A DNA stretch of 64,000 nucleotides, from contig JADKJV010000001.1 of NCBI GenBank assembly GCA_016720825.1, positions 1-64,000 on the forward strand, in the 5' to 3' direction. The DNA is from Chitinophagaceae bacterium. GTDB lineage: Bacteria > Bacteroidota > Bacteroidia > Chitinophagales > Chitinophagaceae. Under the pieces are notes generated by a model. It did not search any database. It was not told the origin of the DNA and worked only from the letters and a program-made list of their open reading frames with translations. Below, one piece after another: positions 44,850 to 53,924 of the stretch. The translations under genes and the position numbers were made by a program. The first letter of the stretch is position 1; each line of letters begins with the position of its first letter.

Positions 44850-47808
44850 TCAATTCCCTCGTTTCAACAAACCATCAACAGTAATCGCTACATAATAAAT
44901 CGCTCCGAGCGTAGGACCACCCGCATATTGCAAATATCGCTTGTTGAAAACATTCGCGCCCCCTGTTTTGATCAGGGCGTTCCATGATGGAATCCTGAAA
45001 CTTACCTGCGCATCCAGTGTGTGGTAGGCTTTGATCTGGCCGGTGACCAGCGGGCTTTCCCACAAAAACGAATCCTGCCATTTCCACACGAGGTTGAATC
45101 CGATATTTTTCACCACCTGGCTGTTTCCGAATGAAAGGTTACCCGACCAGGCCGGTGTATTGAAACCAGTCACGAAAATATCATTGGTGGTTATCGCTTT
45201 CATCTTATTATAACTCACATTACCAGCGAGCTTGTATTTTTTATAAAAATTCCAGGTGAGGCCCAGTGCAGTTCCGAAATTCCGGTACTTGTTTTTGGCA
45301 TTGGTATACACCCGGTAACGATCCTGTCCTTTGCTGGCAGCTGTATTGGCAGTGGCTGCCGTGGCATCGCGGTTGCGGTCAAGCATGGCCAGCACCGCAG
45401 CATCTGATCCAATCGTTTCACCTTTCGGTACAAATACCTGCACCTGTCCCAGGAAACCGTCATATATATTGGTGTACGCATCCAGGTCAACCACCAGTTT
45501 ATTATCCAGTAAAATGGATTTATACCCGATTTCAAATGAGTTAATTTTTTCCGGTCTGGCTTTTGGCAGGTTGGCCCATACCAGCAGGCTCCGGTTTGCC
45601 AGTGCAGCGGCATCTGTATTGCCCTGTGCACTTACCGCGGCATTGAAAGCCACGACAGACGTTTGCGTATAACTGTTTTCTAAATAACCAAGTCCTTCGT
45701 TGATATATGACAAACTACCCACTCGTTTTACGCGGCCATTGTTTACATACGACAATGCTTCAAACAATGCCGGGAAACGGAATCCCAGCTGGTATGTCAT
45801 CCTGAAATGGTGTTTTTGTTTCAGTGAATACACCGCTGCCAGTCGCGGCGTGAATTTGGGATCAAACTCCGGGTTATAATCATAACGGATAGATCCAAAC
45901 AGTTTGAGTTTTTCATCCAGCAGCGTTTTAGTTATCTGTGCGAAGGCTCCGAATTTTTTATAATAAATGTTCTTGCCAAAGCTGCCATCTTTCAATGCCA
46001 GGTTCCTTTCAGAAATGGGCCTTGAAAAATCCACAAAATTATTTCCGTCAGGGATAATTTCATAAATACGCGCATCTGCGCCGGCAAGCAGGTTGAATAT
46101 TTTAATTTTTGATGACAAATCCCACTGGGCTTCCGCATGGTACATCCGGCTTTTTTGCCAAAGCGCTGCACCACCAGTAACGGGTGCATCAGGGATAGCT
46201 GATGATTTGATATCCCAGTTATTGAGTTTGATAATGGTATTCTTCAGTGCCTCAAATTCAGGCGTGCCTGGTTTTACACGGCTTGCATCTGCCTGTGCAC
46301 GTGCATAAGCGGTGGCTGCTGCCAGGTTGGTATTATTCAGTCCGCCGTTGCTGCTTCCATAAGTTTGCAGTGCCGTTTTAAATTTCGTTCCCCAGCTGGC
46401 GGGTGTTTTAGTGTCTGTTGCACCACCGCTGTAGAGGTCCATATTATCGGCCAGTGGTTTTACATTATAAGAATTTCCTGTATTCTCCAGGGAAACATAA
46501 GTACGGATGATATAATTTTCACCTTTCAGCTCCAGTGCATGGTTCTGCACCACCACATTATCCAGTTTGATTTTATTACCACGCTGGAATACACCATCCA
46601 GTTTACCCACCCGGTATGAATAGGACAATTCTGCTTTTTCATTGATCCGGTAATGCAAAGAGCCATCGAATTTCAGGTTATCAATTTCCGGGTTCACCAG
46701 TTCATTTCCCAGTATCCGGTGCGGGCCACACGAAGTGTTTGGTTTGCCACACCATTTATATTCAGTCCGCTGATGGAGACCACATTACTGCCAGCCAGCG
46801 CATCATCACCATATTTATTCCACCCGTCAAATGCGGCATTGGCATCTCCGTTTAATGCAGTAAATCCGGGATTGGCACTTTTCAGGTTATTGGTGTTCTG
46901 GTCAAGACGGGTATTGGAAATCCAGTCTGTACCATGCGTATAACCCAGGTTCAGTTTGAATGCAAATTTGTTTTTGAATGATTGCGCATAACGGATAGCC
47001 GTTTCCGTGAGCAATGATGCTGCATGATCTTTACCATCCACATGATTCACTCCTGTACGCTGGTAAACACTCAGGCCGGTATGCATGAACGGACTTTTGG
47101 TCAGCAGGTTCGCCATACCATTGATGGCGTTCATACCATATAAAGCAGAAGCAGCGCCGGGTGTGATCTCCACACTCTGTATATCCAGCTCTGTTGGCCC
47201 GATGGCATTGCCCAGGGGCACACCCAACGTGGCAGCCTGCATATCAATACCATCCACCAGCTGCATGAAACGGAAATTGTTGGGAATATTAAAACCACGT
47301 GTATTCGGGACTTTAAACGTTAAACTGGAAGTAGTCATCTGAACCCCCTTCACATTTTCCAGCGCATCATAAAATCCGGGGGCAGCCGCTTCACGAATCG
47401 CACGGATATCCAGCTTTTCAATCGCCACCGGGGATTTCAGGATGCTTTCTGATACCCTCGATGCTGTAACCACCACTTCACTCCCCAATACGGTCTGGGT
47501 GGATAATGCCACCTGGAGATCAGACCCCAGCTGGCGTACTTCCACTTCATGCGGCTTGAAACCAATAGATGAAAACACCAGCGTAAATGGCAGGGGTGCT
47601 TTTGTCCTGAGTATAAACTGTCCGGTTTTATTCGTCACCGTACCCGTAACGGTTCCTTTAATTGTTACACTCACATCGGGCAATGGCGCCTTTGCTCCTG
47701 ATCAGTTACTTTTCCTGATATCTGAATCAATGTGCCTTCCTGTGCCTGTAAAAGCAGTGCGCAAAAAATGAATACCGCAGTAAAAAACCCCTTTAAATAA
47801 TTCCTCAT
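44850..47808 (-). CDS. TonB-dependent outer membrane receptor (two frameshifts)
   Basis: About 986 residues. Signal peptide from ATG 47808 (MRNYLKGFFTAVFIFCALLLQ), a carboxypeptidase-regulatory-like domain (PDVSVTIKGTVTGTV), a plug (VVVTASRVSESILKSPVAIE, TRGFNIPNNFRFMQLVDGID) and a long beta-barrel. Breaks: one lost G near 47697 between VTDQ and GAKAPLPDV, and one lost A near 46696 between GYWEN and ELVNPEI. It imports a nutrient using TonB energy. It lies between cysD and the TSUP-cysN genes and has the sulfur-locus palindrome upstream, so a sulfur compound is the best guess for its ligand. No SusD partner. Confidence 0.9.
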
Positions 47809-47866
47809 GATTTTTTAATTTTTGTCCATGTTTTGGTTCCGGGGCAATCGTCAGTCAATCTATTAT

Positions 47867-47883
47867 CCTACTAAATTAGTAGG
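47867..47883. promoter_or_regulatory. perfect 17-bp palindrome, candidate Rrf2 operator for the TonB receptor operon
   Basis: CCTACTAAATTAGTAGG, symmetric about 47875, lies 59 bp upstream of the receptor ATG. The core CTAC-N7-GTAG recurs at 50186-50200 before the peroxiredoxin-cysH-cysD genes; on the minus strand the two 17-mers agree at 13 positions. Confidence 0.7.
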
Positions 47884-47901
47884 GTATCAAGGCAAAAAAA
47901 A

Positions 47902-48804
47902 TTAGAAATATCCTTCCTTCTTCCTCTTTTCCATGGCCGCTTCAGATCTTTTATCATCAATCCTGGCTCCGCGCTCAGAAATGGTTGCTTCCAGGATCTC
48001 CCCGATCACATCGTCAATCTCCACAGCTTCCGACAATACAGCAGCGGTACAGGTCATATCACCCACTGTACGGAACCGCACTTTGGTTTTAAAGGGGATC
48101 TCATCTGAAGTGGTATTCAGGTAATCGGACACCGGCCAGTACAAACCATCACGTTCTATAATCTCACGTTCATGCGAGAAATAAATGGACGGGATCTGTA
48201 ATTTTTCTTCCCTGATATAATTCCATACATCCAGTTCAGTCCAGTTTGAAATCGGGAACACCCGCACATTCTCACCCACCCCAATCATGCCGTTCAGCAT
48301 ATCAAATAATTCAGGCCTTTGCTGCCTTGAATCCCATTGTCCGAATGAATCCCTCACGGAAAAAACCCTTTCTTTGGCCCTGGCTTTTTCTTCATCCCTT
48401 CTTGCACCGCCGATACAGGCATCCAGTTTCAGTTCTTCAATGGCATCCAGCAGGGTTTGGGTCTGCAGCATGTTCCGGCTTGCATATTTACCGGTTTCTT
48501 CTGTCACTTTCCCCTGGTCAATCGTATCCTGCACATATTTTACAATCAGCTCAGCTCCTGTTTCTTTAACGAGCCAGTCGCGGAACTCAATCGTCTCCGG
48601 GAAATTATGGCCTGTATCAATATGCAGCAGCGGGAATGGAATCCTTGCCGGGTAAAATGCTTTCTGTGCAAGCCGTACCAATGTAATGGAATCCTTGCCA
48701 CCTGAAAACAGGATAGCCGGTTTTTCAAACTGGGCAGCCACTTCACGCATGATGAAAATAGCCTCGTCTTCCAGTTCCCGCGGGAATAAATGTTTCTGTT
48801 CCAT
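47902..48804 (-). CDS. cysD: sulfate adenylyltransferase subunit 2
   Basis: 300 residues from ATG 48804 (MEQKHLFPRELEDEAIFIMR); a longer frame to 48867 overlaps cysH and is rejected. PP-loop motif AILFSGGKDSITLVRLAQKA, HIDTGHNFPETIEFRDWL, and RDEEKARAKERVFSVRD are typical. It makes APS from sulfate and ATP together with CysN. Follows cysH by 5 bp. Confidence 0.95.
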   Translation of the reverse strand: MEQKHLFPRELEDEAIFIMREVAAQFEKPAILFSGGKDSITLVRLAQKAFYPARIPFPLLHIDTGHNFPETIEFRDWLVKETGAELIVKYVQDTIDQGKVTEETGKYASRNMLQTQTLLDAIEELKLDACIGGARRDEEKARAKERVFSVRDSFGQWDSRQQRPELFDMLNGMIGVGENVRVFPISNWTELDVWNYIREEKLQIPSIYFSHEREIIERDGLYWPVSDYLNTTSDEIPFKTKVRFRTVGDMTCTAAVLSEAVEIDDVIGEILEATISERGARIDDKRSEAAMEKRKKEGYF

Positions 48805-48809
48805 ACACT

Positions 48810-49511
48810 TTACTTTATCACTGTCTGGTGCAATCCGCATTCCTTTTGTGATTGCTCCCACCACCACCGGCCGGCCCTCGCGTCTTCACCGGGCTCAATA
48901 GCCCGGGTGCAGGGGGCACAACCGATACTGATATATCCGCGGCCATGTAAATGATTACAAGGCACATTGTTTTTTTCAATATAAGCCAGCATGTCTTCCA
49001 TGGACCAGTGCAGCAGGGGATTGAATTTATACAACGCCCTTGTTTCATCCCACTCCAGCATTTGCATTTGCTGGCGGTTGGCCGACTGTTCCGCCCTCAA
49101 TCCGGTTACCCACACTTTAGCACCTGCCAGTGCCCGGTTCAACGGTTCAACTTTCCGTACATGGCAGCAGGATTTCCTGTTCTCCACGGATTCGTAAAAA
49201 CTGTTGATGCCTTTTGTATTTACAAAAGTTTCCACTGCTGTTGCATCGGGATAATATACCCGGATGGGCAGTTTATACTTGGCAACCGTCCGGTCAAGCA
49301 AATCGAGTGTTTCGTTAAAAAGCCTTCCGGTATCAATGGTGAAAATATCAACCGCAATGGCATGGCGGCTGATCAAATCTGTTATCACCTGGTCTTCCTG
49401 ACCCAGGGAAGAAGAAAATACAACCTTGCCCGGGTACATTTCCGTTAACCGGATCAGGCCTTCTACAGGAGCAAGGCCCTTTATTTCATCTTCCTGTTGC
49501 TTATTTAGCAT
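48810..49511 (-). CDS. cysH: adenylyl-sulfate reductase (thioredoxin type)
   Basis: 233 residues. The PP-loop-like VVFSSSLGQEDQVITDL, and the 4Fe-4S ligands SCCHVRKVEPL and GCAPCTRAI, mark it as an APS reductase rather than the cluster-free PAPS enzyme; ECGLH near the end holds the catalytic Cys. It reduces APS to sulfite. The start overlaps the peroxiredoxin end by 11 bp, so the two genes are one transcript with cysD. Confidence 0.95.
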   Translation of the reverse strand: MLNKQQEDEIKGLAPVEGLIRLTEMYPGKVVFSSSLGQEDQVITDLISRHAIAVDIFTIDTGRLFNETLDLLDRTVAKYKLPIRVYYPDATAVETFVNTKGINSFYESVENRKSCCHVRKVEPLNRALAGAKVWVTGLRAEQSANRQQMQMLEWDETRALYKFNPLLHWSMEDMLAYIEKNNVPCNHLHGRGYISIGCAPCTRAIEPGEDARAGRWWWEQSQKECGLHQTVIK

Positions 49512-50139
49512 CAGGTTGGGGTGTGTAACGTAAATAAGGCTTCACCACTTTCACTCCTTTGGGGAATTTCTTGATGGCATCCTCTGTTGAAACAGCCGGT
49601 ACCACAATCACATCCTCACCATGCTTCCAGTCTGCAGGAGTAGCCACACTGTATTGTGCTGTCAGCTGCAGTGAATCAATTACACGAAGCACTTCTGTGA
49701 AATTCCGTCCGGTAGAAGCAGGATAAGTTATCATCAGCTTTACCAGTTTATCAGGCCCGATCACAAATAATGATCTTACCGTAAATGTTGCAGAGGCATT
49801 CGGGTGGATCATATCATATAAACCAGCCACTACACGGTTCTCATCAGCAATGATGGGGAAATTGACAGTTGTGTGCTGCGTTTCATTGATATCTTTTATC
49901 CAGCCGTTGTGCTGGGCAATACCATCCACGCTCACCGCCAGCACTTTTACATTGCGTTTGGCAAATTCTTCTGCCAGCAGTGCGGTTTTGCCTAACTCAG
50001 TTGTACAAACAGGCGTATAGTCTGCCGGATGCGAAAACAGTACACCCCAGCTGTTGCCCAGCCACTCATGAAAATCAATTTCACCGGCTGTAGTTACTGC
50101 TTTGAAATTGGGCGCCTGGTCTCCTAAATGCAATGACAT
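49501..50139 (-). CDS. peroxiredoxin (Prx6/1-Cys type)
   Basis: 212 residues. Peroxidatic Cys in SHPADYTPVCTTELGK, with the long C-terminal dimerisation arm of Prx6 enzymes (VVPAVSTEDAIKKFPKGVK). Reduces peroxides, using a thiol donor. First gene of the cysH-cysD transcript; the candidate Rrf2 operator is about 47 bp upstream of its ATG. Confidence 0.93.
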   Translation of the reverse strand: MSLHLGDQAPNFKAVTTAGEIDFHEWLGNSWGVLFSHPADYTPVCTTELGKTALLAEEFAKRNVKVLAVSVDGIAQHNGWIKDINETQHTTVNFPIIADENRVVAGLYDMIHPNASATFTVRSLFVIGPDKLVKLMITYPASTGRNFTEVLRVIDSLQLTAQYSVATPADWKHGEDVIVVPAVSTEDAIKKFPKGVKVVKPYLRYTPQPDAK

Positions 50140-50185
50140 AATAGATATAGTTTAAAGATTACAAAAGTAAGGCAGGGTACTTACC

Positions 50186-50200
50186 CTACCAAAAAAGTAG
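50186..50200. promoter_or_regulatory. CTAC-N7-GTAG candidate operator before the peroxiredoxin-cysH-cysD operon
   Basis: CTACCAAAAAAGTAG, an imperfect palindrome with the same spacing as the perfect one at 47868-47882. It lies between the Rrf2 gene and the peroxiredoxin start. Confidence 0.65.
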
Positions 50201-50249
50201 ACTTATAAAAATTAACAATATAACATCTGTTAGTTCGCATAAAATTCAT

Positions 50250-50654
50250 TTATTGAAGATCACGCAACGTCCTGTTTTCCAGTATATGCAACGTGGCGTC
50301 ACGCACTTCAATCATCATATCATGTAATCCACAATGTTTTTCATCACAATTCTTACAGCGTTCATAAAAATAAAGGCTCACACAGGGCAGCATGGCAATG
50401 GGACCGTTCACGAGCCGGATCACCGTAGCCATTTTCACTTTCGCCGGATCTTTTCGCAGGAAATAGCCACCGCCTTTTCCTTTTTTGCTGTCGAGGATTT
50501 CTGCCTTTTTAAGTTCCAGCAGGATATTCTCCAGGAATTTCAGCGGGATTTTTTTCTTCTTCGCAATCTCTGCAATCAGCACAGGGCCTTTCTCATACCG
50601 GTCTGCCAGGTAAGTGAGCGCCTTGAATGCGTATTGTGATTTTTTGGAAAGCAT
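50250..50654 (-). CDS. Rrf2 family transcriptional regulator with four clustered cysteines
   Basis: 134 residues from ATG 50654 (MLSKKSQYAFKALTYLADRY); the longer frame to 50780 runs into the osmC gene. Winged helix-turn-helix (IAEIAKKKKIPLKFLENILL, GKGGGYFLRKDP), then a cysteine group C-x8-C-x2-C-x4-C (PCVSLYFYERCKNCDEKHC), which could bind an iron-sulfur cluster as IscR/NsrR do. Between OsmC and the sulfur genes, it is a natural candidate to bind CTAC-N7-GTAG. Confidence 0.92.
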   Translation of the reverse strand: MLSKKSQYAFKALTYLADRYEKGPVLIAEIAKKKKIPLKFLENILLELKKAEILDSKKGKGGGYFLRKDPAKVKMATVIRLVNGPIAMLPCVSLYFYERCKNCDEKHCGLHDMMIEVRDATLHILENRTLRDLQ

Positions 50655-50661
50655 GTGTGGA

Positions 50662-51054
50662 CTATTTAATGACCAAGGTATAATGAATCGGTGAATTTTT
50701 CCTGAGCATAGCAGCCACCCCGCAGTATTTGTCCAGCGACAAATCAATGGCCTTCCTGATTTTATCTTCATCGCCCGCATCGGCCTGTACGGTGTAAGTG
50801 AGCTGAATATCTTTAAACACTTTGGGGTGTTCTGTGGTTTGATCGGCTTCCGCAGTTATTTCAAGTCCGCTGTATGACACCCGCATTTTATCCAGGATAT
50901 CCACTACATCAATCCCGGTACAGCCGGCCAGTCCGGATAACAGCAGGGCTTTCGGACTTGGCCCGGCTTCCACACTGCCGTCCACTTTTACTTTATTCCC
51001 TTCATGTTCGGTTTCAAATATGTGACCGGAAACCCAGCTGGTAGAAGTCTTCAT
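50662..51054 (-). CDS. OsmC family protein
   Basis: 130 residues. The OsmC/Ohr fold with the two reactive Cys in ALLLSGLAGCTGIDVVDILD and DKYCGVAAMLRKNSPIHY. Members reduce organic peroxides or bind sulfur compounds. It sits 1 bp after the CDF transporter and 7 bp before Rrf2, so the three are co-transcribed. Confidence 0.9.
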   Translation of the reverse strand: MKTSTSWVSGHIFETEHEGNKVKVDGSVEAGPSPKALLLSGLAGCTGIDVVDILDKMRVSYSGLEITAEADQTTEHPKVFKDIQLTYTVQADAGDEDKIRKAIDLSLDKYCGVAAMLRKNSPIHYTLVIK

Positions 51055-51055
51055 T

Positions 51056-51934
51056 TTAATTGATGTTTTTTATTGCTGGAAATATTCTGCCAAATTCTTT
51101 CCGGATCAGCTCTGCCAGTGCATCGATCTCACTATGCGCCTGGTGTACATTCAGGTACCAGGGAACCGTTAAATGGCAATCCACATGCAGTACAGAGCCA
51201 TACCGGATCACCCGCAGGTTATGCAGGTCAACCCAGTTCTCCCTGCGGTTTCCATTCAGCAGTTGTACCATTCTGTTGAGAATAACTTCGTCAGCCTCAT
51301 CCATGATACCCGCAATGGACTTACGTACAATCTTGTAACCCGTAAAACCAATAATGGCCCCGAAAATCATAGCAACGGCACTGTCAATCCATGCCAGTTT
51401 TGTAATCAGCAACAACAGTAAACCCACAATGATGCCTACAGTGGAAATAGTGTCTGTCTGTAAATGCTTGCCGCTGGCCACCAGCGCATCGGAGTTATTT
51501 TTCCTGCCGATCCGAAGACAGTAATAACCCACGCCAAAATTGATTAAAGCAGTAATAGCAACAAGGATGATACCTCCATCCAATCCATGGATGGGTACCG
51601 GTTCAAAAATGGATTTCGTGGCTTTATATAATATAATAGCCCCGGCAGAAAGGATCATGGTTCCTTCGATAGCTGCTGACAAAAACTCTGCTTTACCGTG
51701 TCCATAAGGATGGTCATGGTCGCGTGGCTTGGCTGCTACATATAAACTGTATAATCCGATAAATCCTGCAGCCACATTCACTATACTTTCCAATGCATCG
51801 GTCAGGATGGAAATGGAATGCGTAGTGTAATAAGCATAAAATTTTACAGCCAGCAGGATGACGGATACACCTGCCACCCACTTTTGTACGTTGAAATTTT
51901 GATTCGCCTTGTTCAATAGATTGTTTTTATTCAC
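51056..51934 (-). CDS. cation diffusion facilitator (CDF) family transporter
   Basis: 292 residues with six membrane helices. The metal-site helices contain SILTDALESIVNVAAGF, DHDHPYGHGKAEFLSA and SDALVASGKHLQTDTIST; a cytoplasmic C-terminal domain follows (LHVDCHLTVPWYLNVHQAHS). Exports divalent metal such as Zn, Fe or Co in exchange for protons; the exact metal is not shown. Starts 8 bp inside the preceding gene's end. Confidence 0.93.
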   Translation of the reverse strand: MNKNNLLNKANQNFNVQKWVAGVSVILLAVKFYAYYTTHSISILTDALESIVNVAAGFIGLYSLYVAAKPRDHDHPYGHGKAEFLSAAIEGTMILSAGAIILYKATKSIFEPVPIHGLDGGIILVAITALINFGVGYYCLRIGRKNNSDALVASGKHLQTDTISTVGIIVGLLLLLITKLAWIDSAVAMIFGAIIGFTGYKIVRKSIAGIMDEADEVILNRMVQLLNGNRRENWVDLHNLRVIRYGSVLHVDCHLTVPWYLNVHQAHSEIDALAELIRKEFGRIFPAIKNIN

Positions 51935-52690
51935 CCAGTTTTTCCTGGATAAATTGTATCCAATGGGAACGGGCGAAACTCAGAAAAGCAGGGGGAGCCT
52001 GCGCAAATGATTTTTCGTCTTTATACCTGCCAAACTCATACTTGATCTTCTCATATTCATCTGCTATAGCAGGGGCATTCGCCAGGTTTACATTTTGTTC
52101 AGTAACGGTGAATGTATCTTCATCGCTGGCTTTTAACCAGCTGTTTCCTTCCAGTATATACTTATTATTCCCTTCACGCATTTCCAATTTGCAGAAAGAT
52201 GGTGATACATCGCTGCGGCAGGCCAGGAAATACATCACAGTCATTTCAGCAATGCCATTATGATCCAGGTCTGTTACTTTCATTGAACTGTCAACAAAAG
52301 CACATGTCAGGTCAAACTCACATCCCTTTTCTTCTACTACAGAATTCCATTCCTGTTTGTAATTCCCTTCTGCATCCTTGGTTAACAAATAAAGATAAAG
52401 GGCCGCACTCATCTGCCTTTCATAATCTCCGCTGGCGGCTTTGGTTTCATGGGGGCTTCTTCTGCTGTGAAGAAAATATGATCCCCGGAATTGTCGGTAT
52501 ACTGCCAGGATTCATGGATTTTACCCCTGAATGGGATACCGGCTGGAAAATCTTTCTTTTTAAGGTAAACCGGGTTTACTTCAACAACCGCTGTTTTCTC
52601 ATCTGTTTTCCCTTCTTTTTTGTCATTTTTCCCTTCAGAACCACAACCCAGTAAGCCCAGTGCAAGGCAGGCAATTATTAAGTGGCGCAT
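51927..52690 (-). CDS. lipoprotein of the M949_RS01915 type (frameshifted)
   Basis: About 254 residues if joined. The first frame from ATG 52690 has a lipoprotein signal (LIIACLALGLLGCGSEG) and DNSGDHIFFTAEEAP, ending at 52409; the second begins at 52412 with MSAALYLYLLTKDAEGN and carries DLDHNGIAEMTVMYFLACR and CKLEMREGNNKYILEG. The two halves are the N- and C-terminal parts of a family of Bacteroidota proteins, so one base is probably missing near 52412; alternatively two coupled genes share ATGA. The function is unknown. Confidence 0.75.
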
Positions 52691-52719
52691 AGTGCAGGTT
52701 TTAGAGTTCCGAAAGTAAG

Positions 52720-52757
52720 AAAAAAAACAGGGCCTCTGTATGACTACAGAGGCCCTG
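52720..52757 (-). terminator. strong intrinsic terminator after the T9SS gene
   Basis: A perfect 13-bp stem CAGGGCCTCTGTA / TACAGAGGCCCTG with a TGAC loop, followed on the minus strand by a run of eight T. Confidence 0.93.
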
Positions 52758-52777
52758 GAATATGATTCAAATCGGTC

Positions 52778-53891
52778 TTATTCCTGATTGATCAGCAGCT
52801 TGCGGCTGTCAAGCACCTGACCTTCAAAGAAGATACGGAGCTGATACTGACCGGCTGCGAGTTTCAGTTGACTGATATCAAAGTAGTAGTTACGGGCCTG
52901 GGAAGTAGTAACCTGGCGGCTTTGTACGATCTGGCCGGCATTACTGATCAGGTCAAGTTTCACCAGCCTGTTGTCGGGGTTCGTGAAAGGCATGCTTACA
53001 TAGAAGCCTTTCTTAACCGGGTTGGGGTAAACATTGATATCTGCACTCATATCCATGCGGAGTGTACGGATATCGCTGTAGCTGATGCGGCTGTCCATAC
53101 CAACCTGTTTGAGCCTGTAATAAAGAACTGATGAATTATTCCTGGCCAGGTTCAGGTCAGTATAAGTGTACTGATGAACACCAGCACCAGTTCCTGATTT
53201 ATTAACGGTACCGATGGTTACGAAGTCAACACCATTGAGACTGCGCTGTACTTCATAAAAATTATTGTTCTCTTCGTTTTCAACTGACCAGCTAACGAGA
53301 CCATCATTCTGTTGTTTAACAACATCAAAGCTGAGCCATTTAACGGGGAGGAGGATGCCGCCGAGGGTGGCAGTTGAAGCTAAACCGCCCGAATAACCCA
53401 AATTATTAACAGCTGTTACACCTGGACGAGAGTATAATACAAACCGGCAGCATCATTGAAATTGGCTCAGCCTGTCCCCCACCAGGGAGAGTAATAAGAG
53501 ATACGTTATTAGGAGTAACTGGCCCACCTGAAAACTGCAGTTCCATAGCAGGAGAATCAGTTGTACCAATATTTACAGCAAATGTATTGGGTGTATAAAT
53601 TTCATAATGAAGGAACCCGTCTTCCACATAAGGAGGTTGTACAGTAAAACCAGATCCAATTGCCGGTGTTCCTACAATACTAAGTGTAGGAATTGGAACT
53701 ATTGAAGCAGGGATGGCCACATCATACTGCAAGGTTGAAACACTTGCACCAACTGCAGCTGCAGGTGTACAAGTCAGATATATAATAATCCTGGTACTTG
53801 CAGAACCCGGGCCTAAACTTGCTTTAACAGTTTGTGAATTCGCAGTAGCCAAAAACATTAGTCCTAAAACGGAACTGAATAAATATTTCAT
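52778..53891 (-). CDS. secreted protein with type IX secretion sorting domain (two frameshifts)
   Basis: About 371 residues when joined. Signal peptide from ATG 53891 (MKYLFSSVLGLMFLATANSQ), a beta-rich middle, a linker DGLVSWSVENEENNNFYEVQRS typical of sequences before the sorting tail, and a C-terminal T9SS domain (INVYPNPVKKGFYVSM, GQYQLRIFFEGQVLDSRKLL). Two indels near 53400-53460 break GQAEPISMM from NFNDAAGLYYT and YSRPGVTAVNNLGYSGG. Exported to the cell surface or medium; cargo role unknown. It follows the dockerin-like protein gene closely. Confidence 0.82.
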
Positions 53892-53924
53892 ACTTTTCAC
53901 TTTATATTTTTTGCACATTTAAAC

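Noticed and set aside
48804..48867. Longer start for cysD
   Set aside because: It would overlap cysH and add residues absent from the family; ATG 48804 gives the conserved N-terminus.
50654..50780. Longer start for the Rrf2 regulator
   Set aside because: The extra 42 residues are an out-of-frame reading of osmC; the family begins at MLSKKSQYAF.
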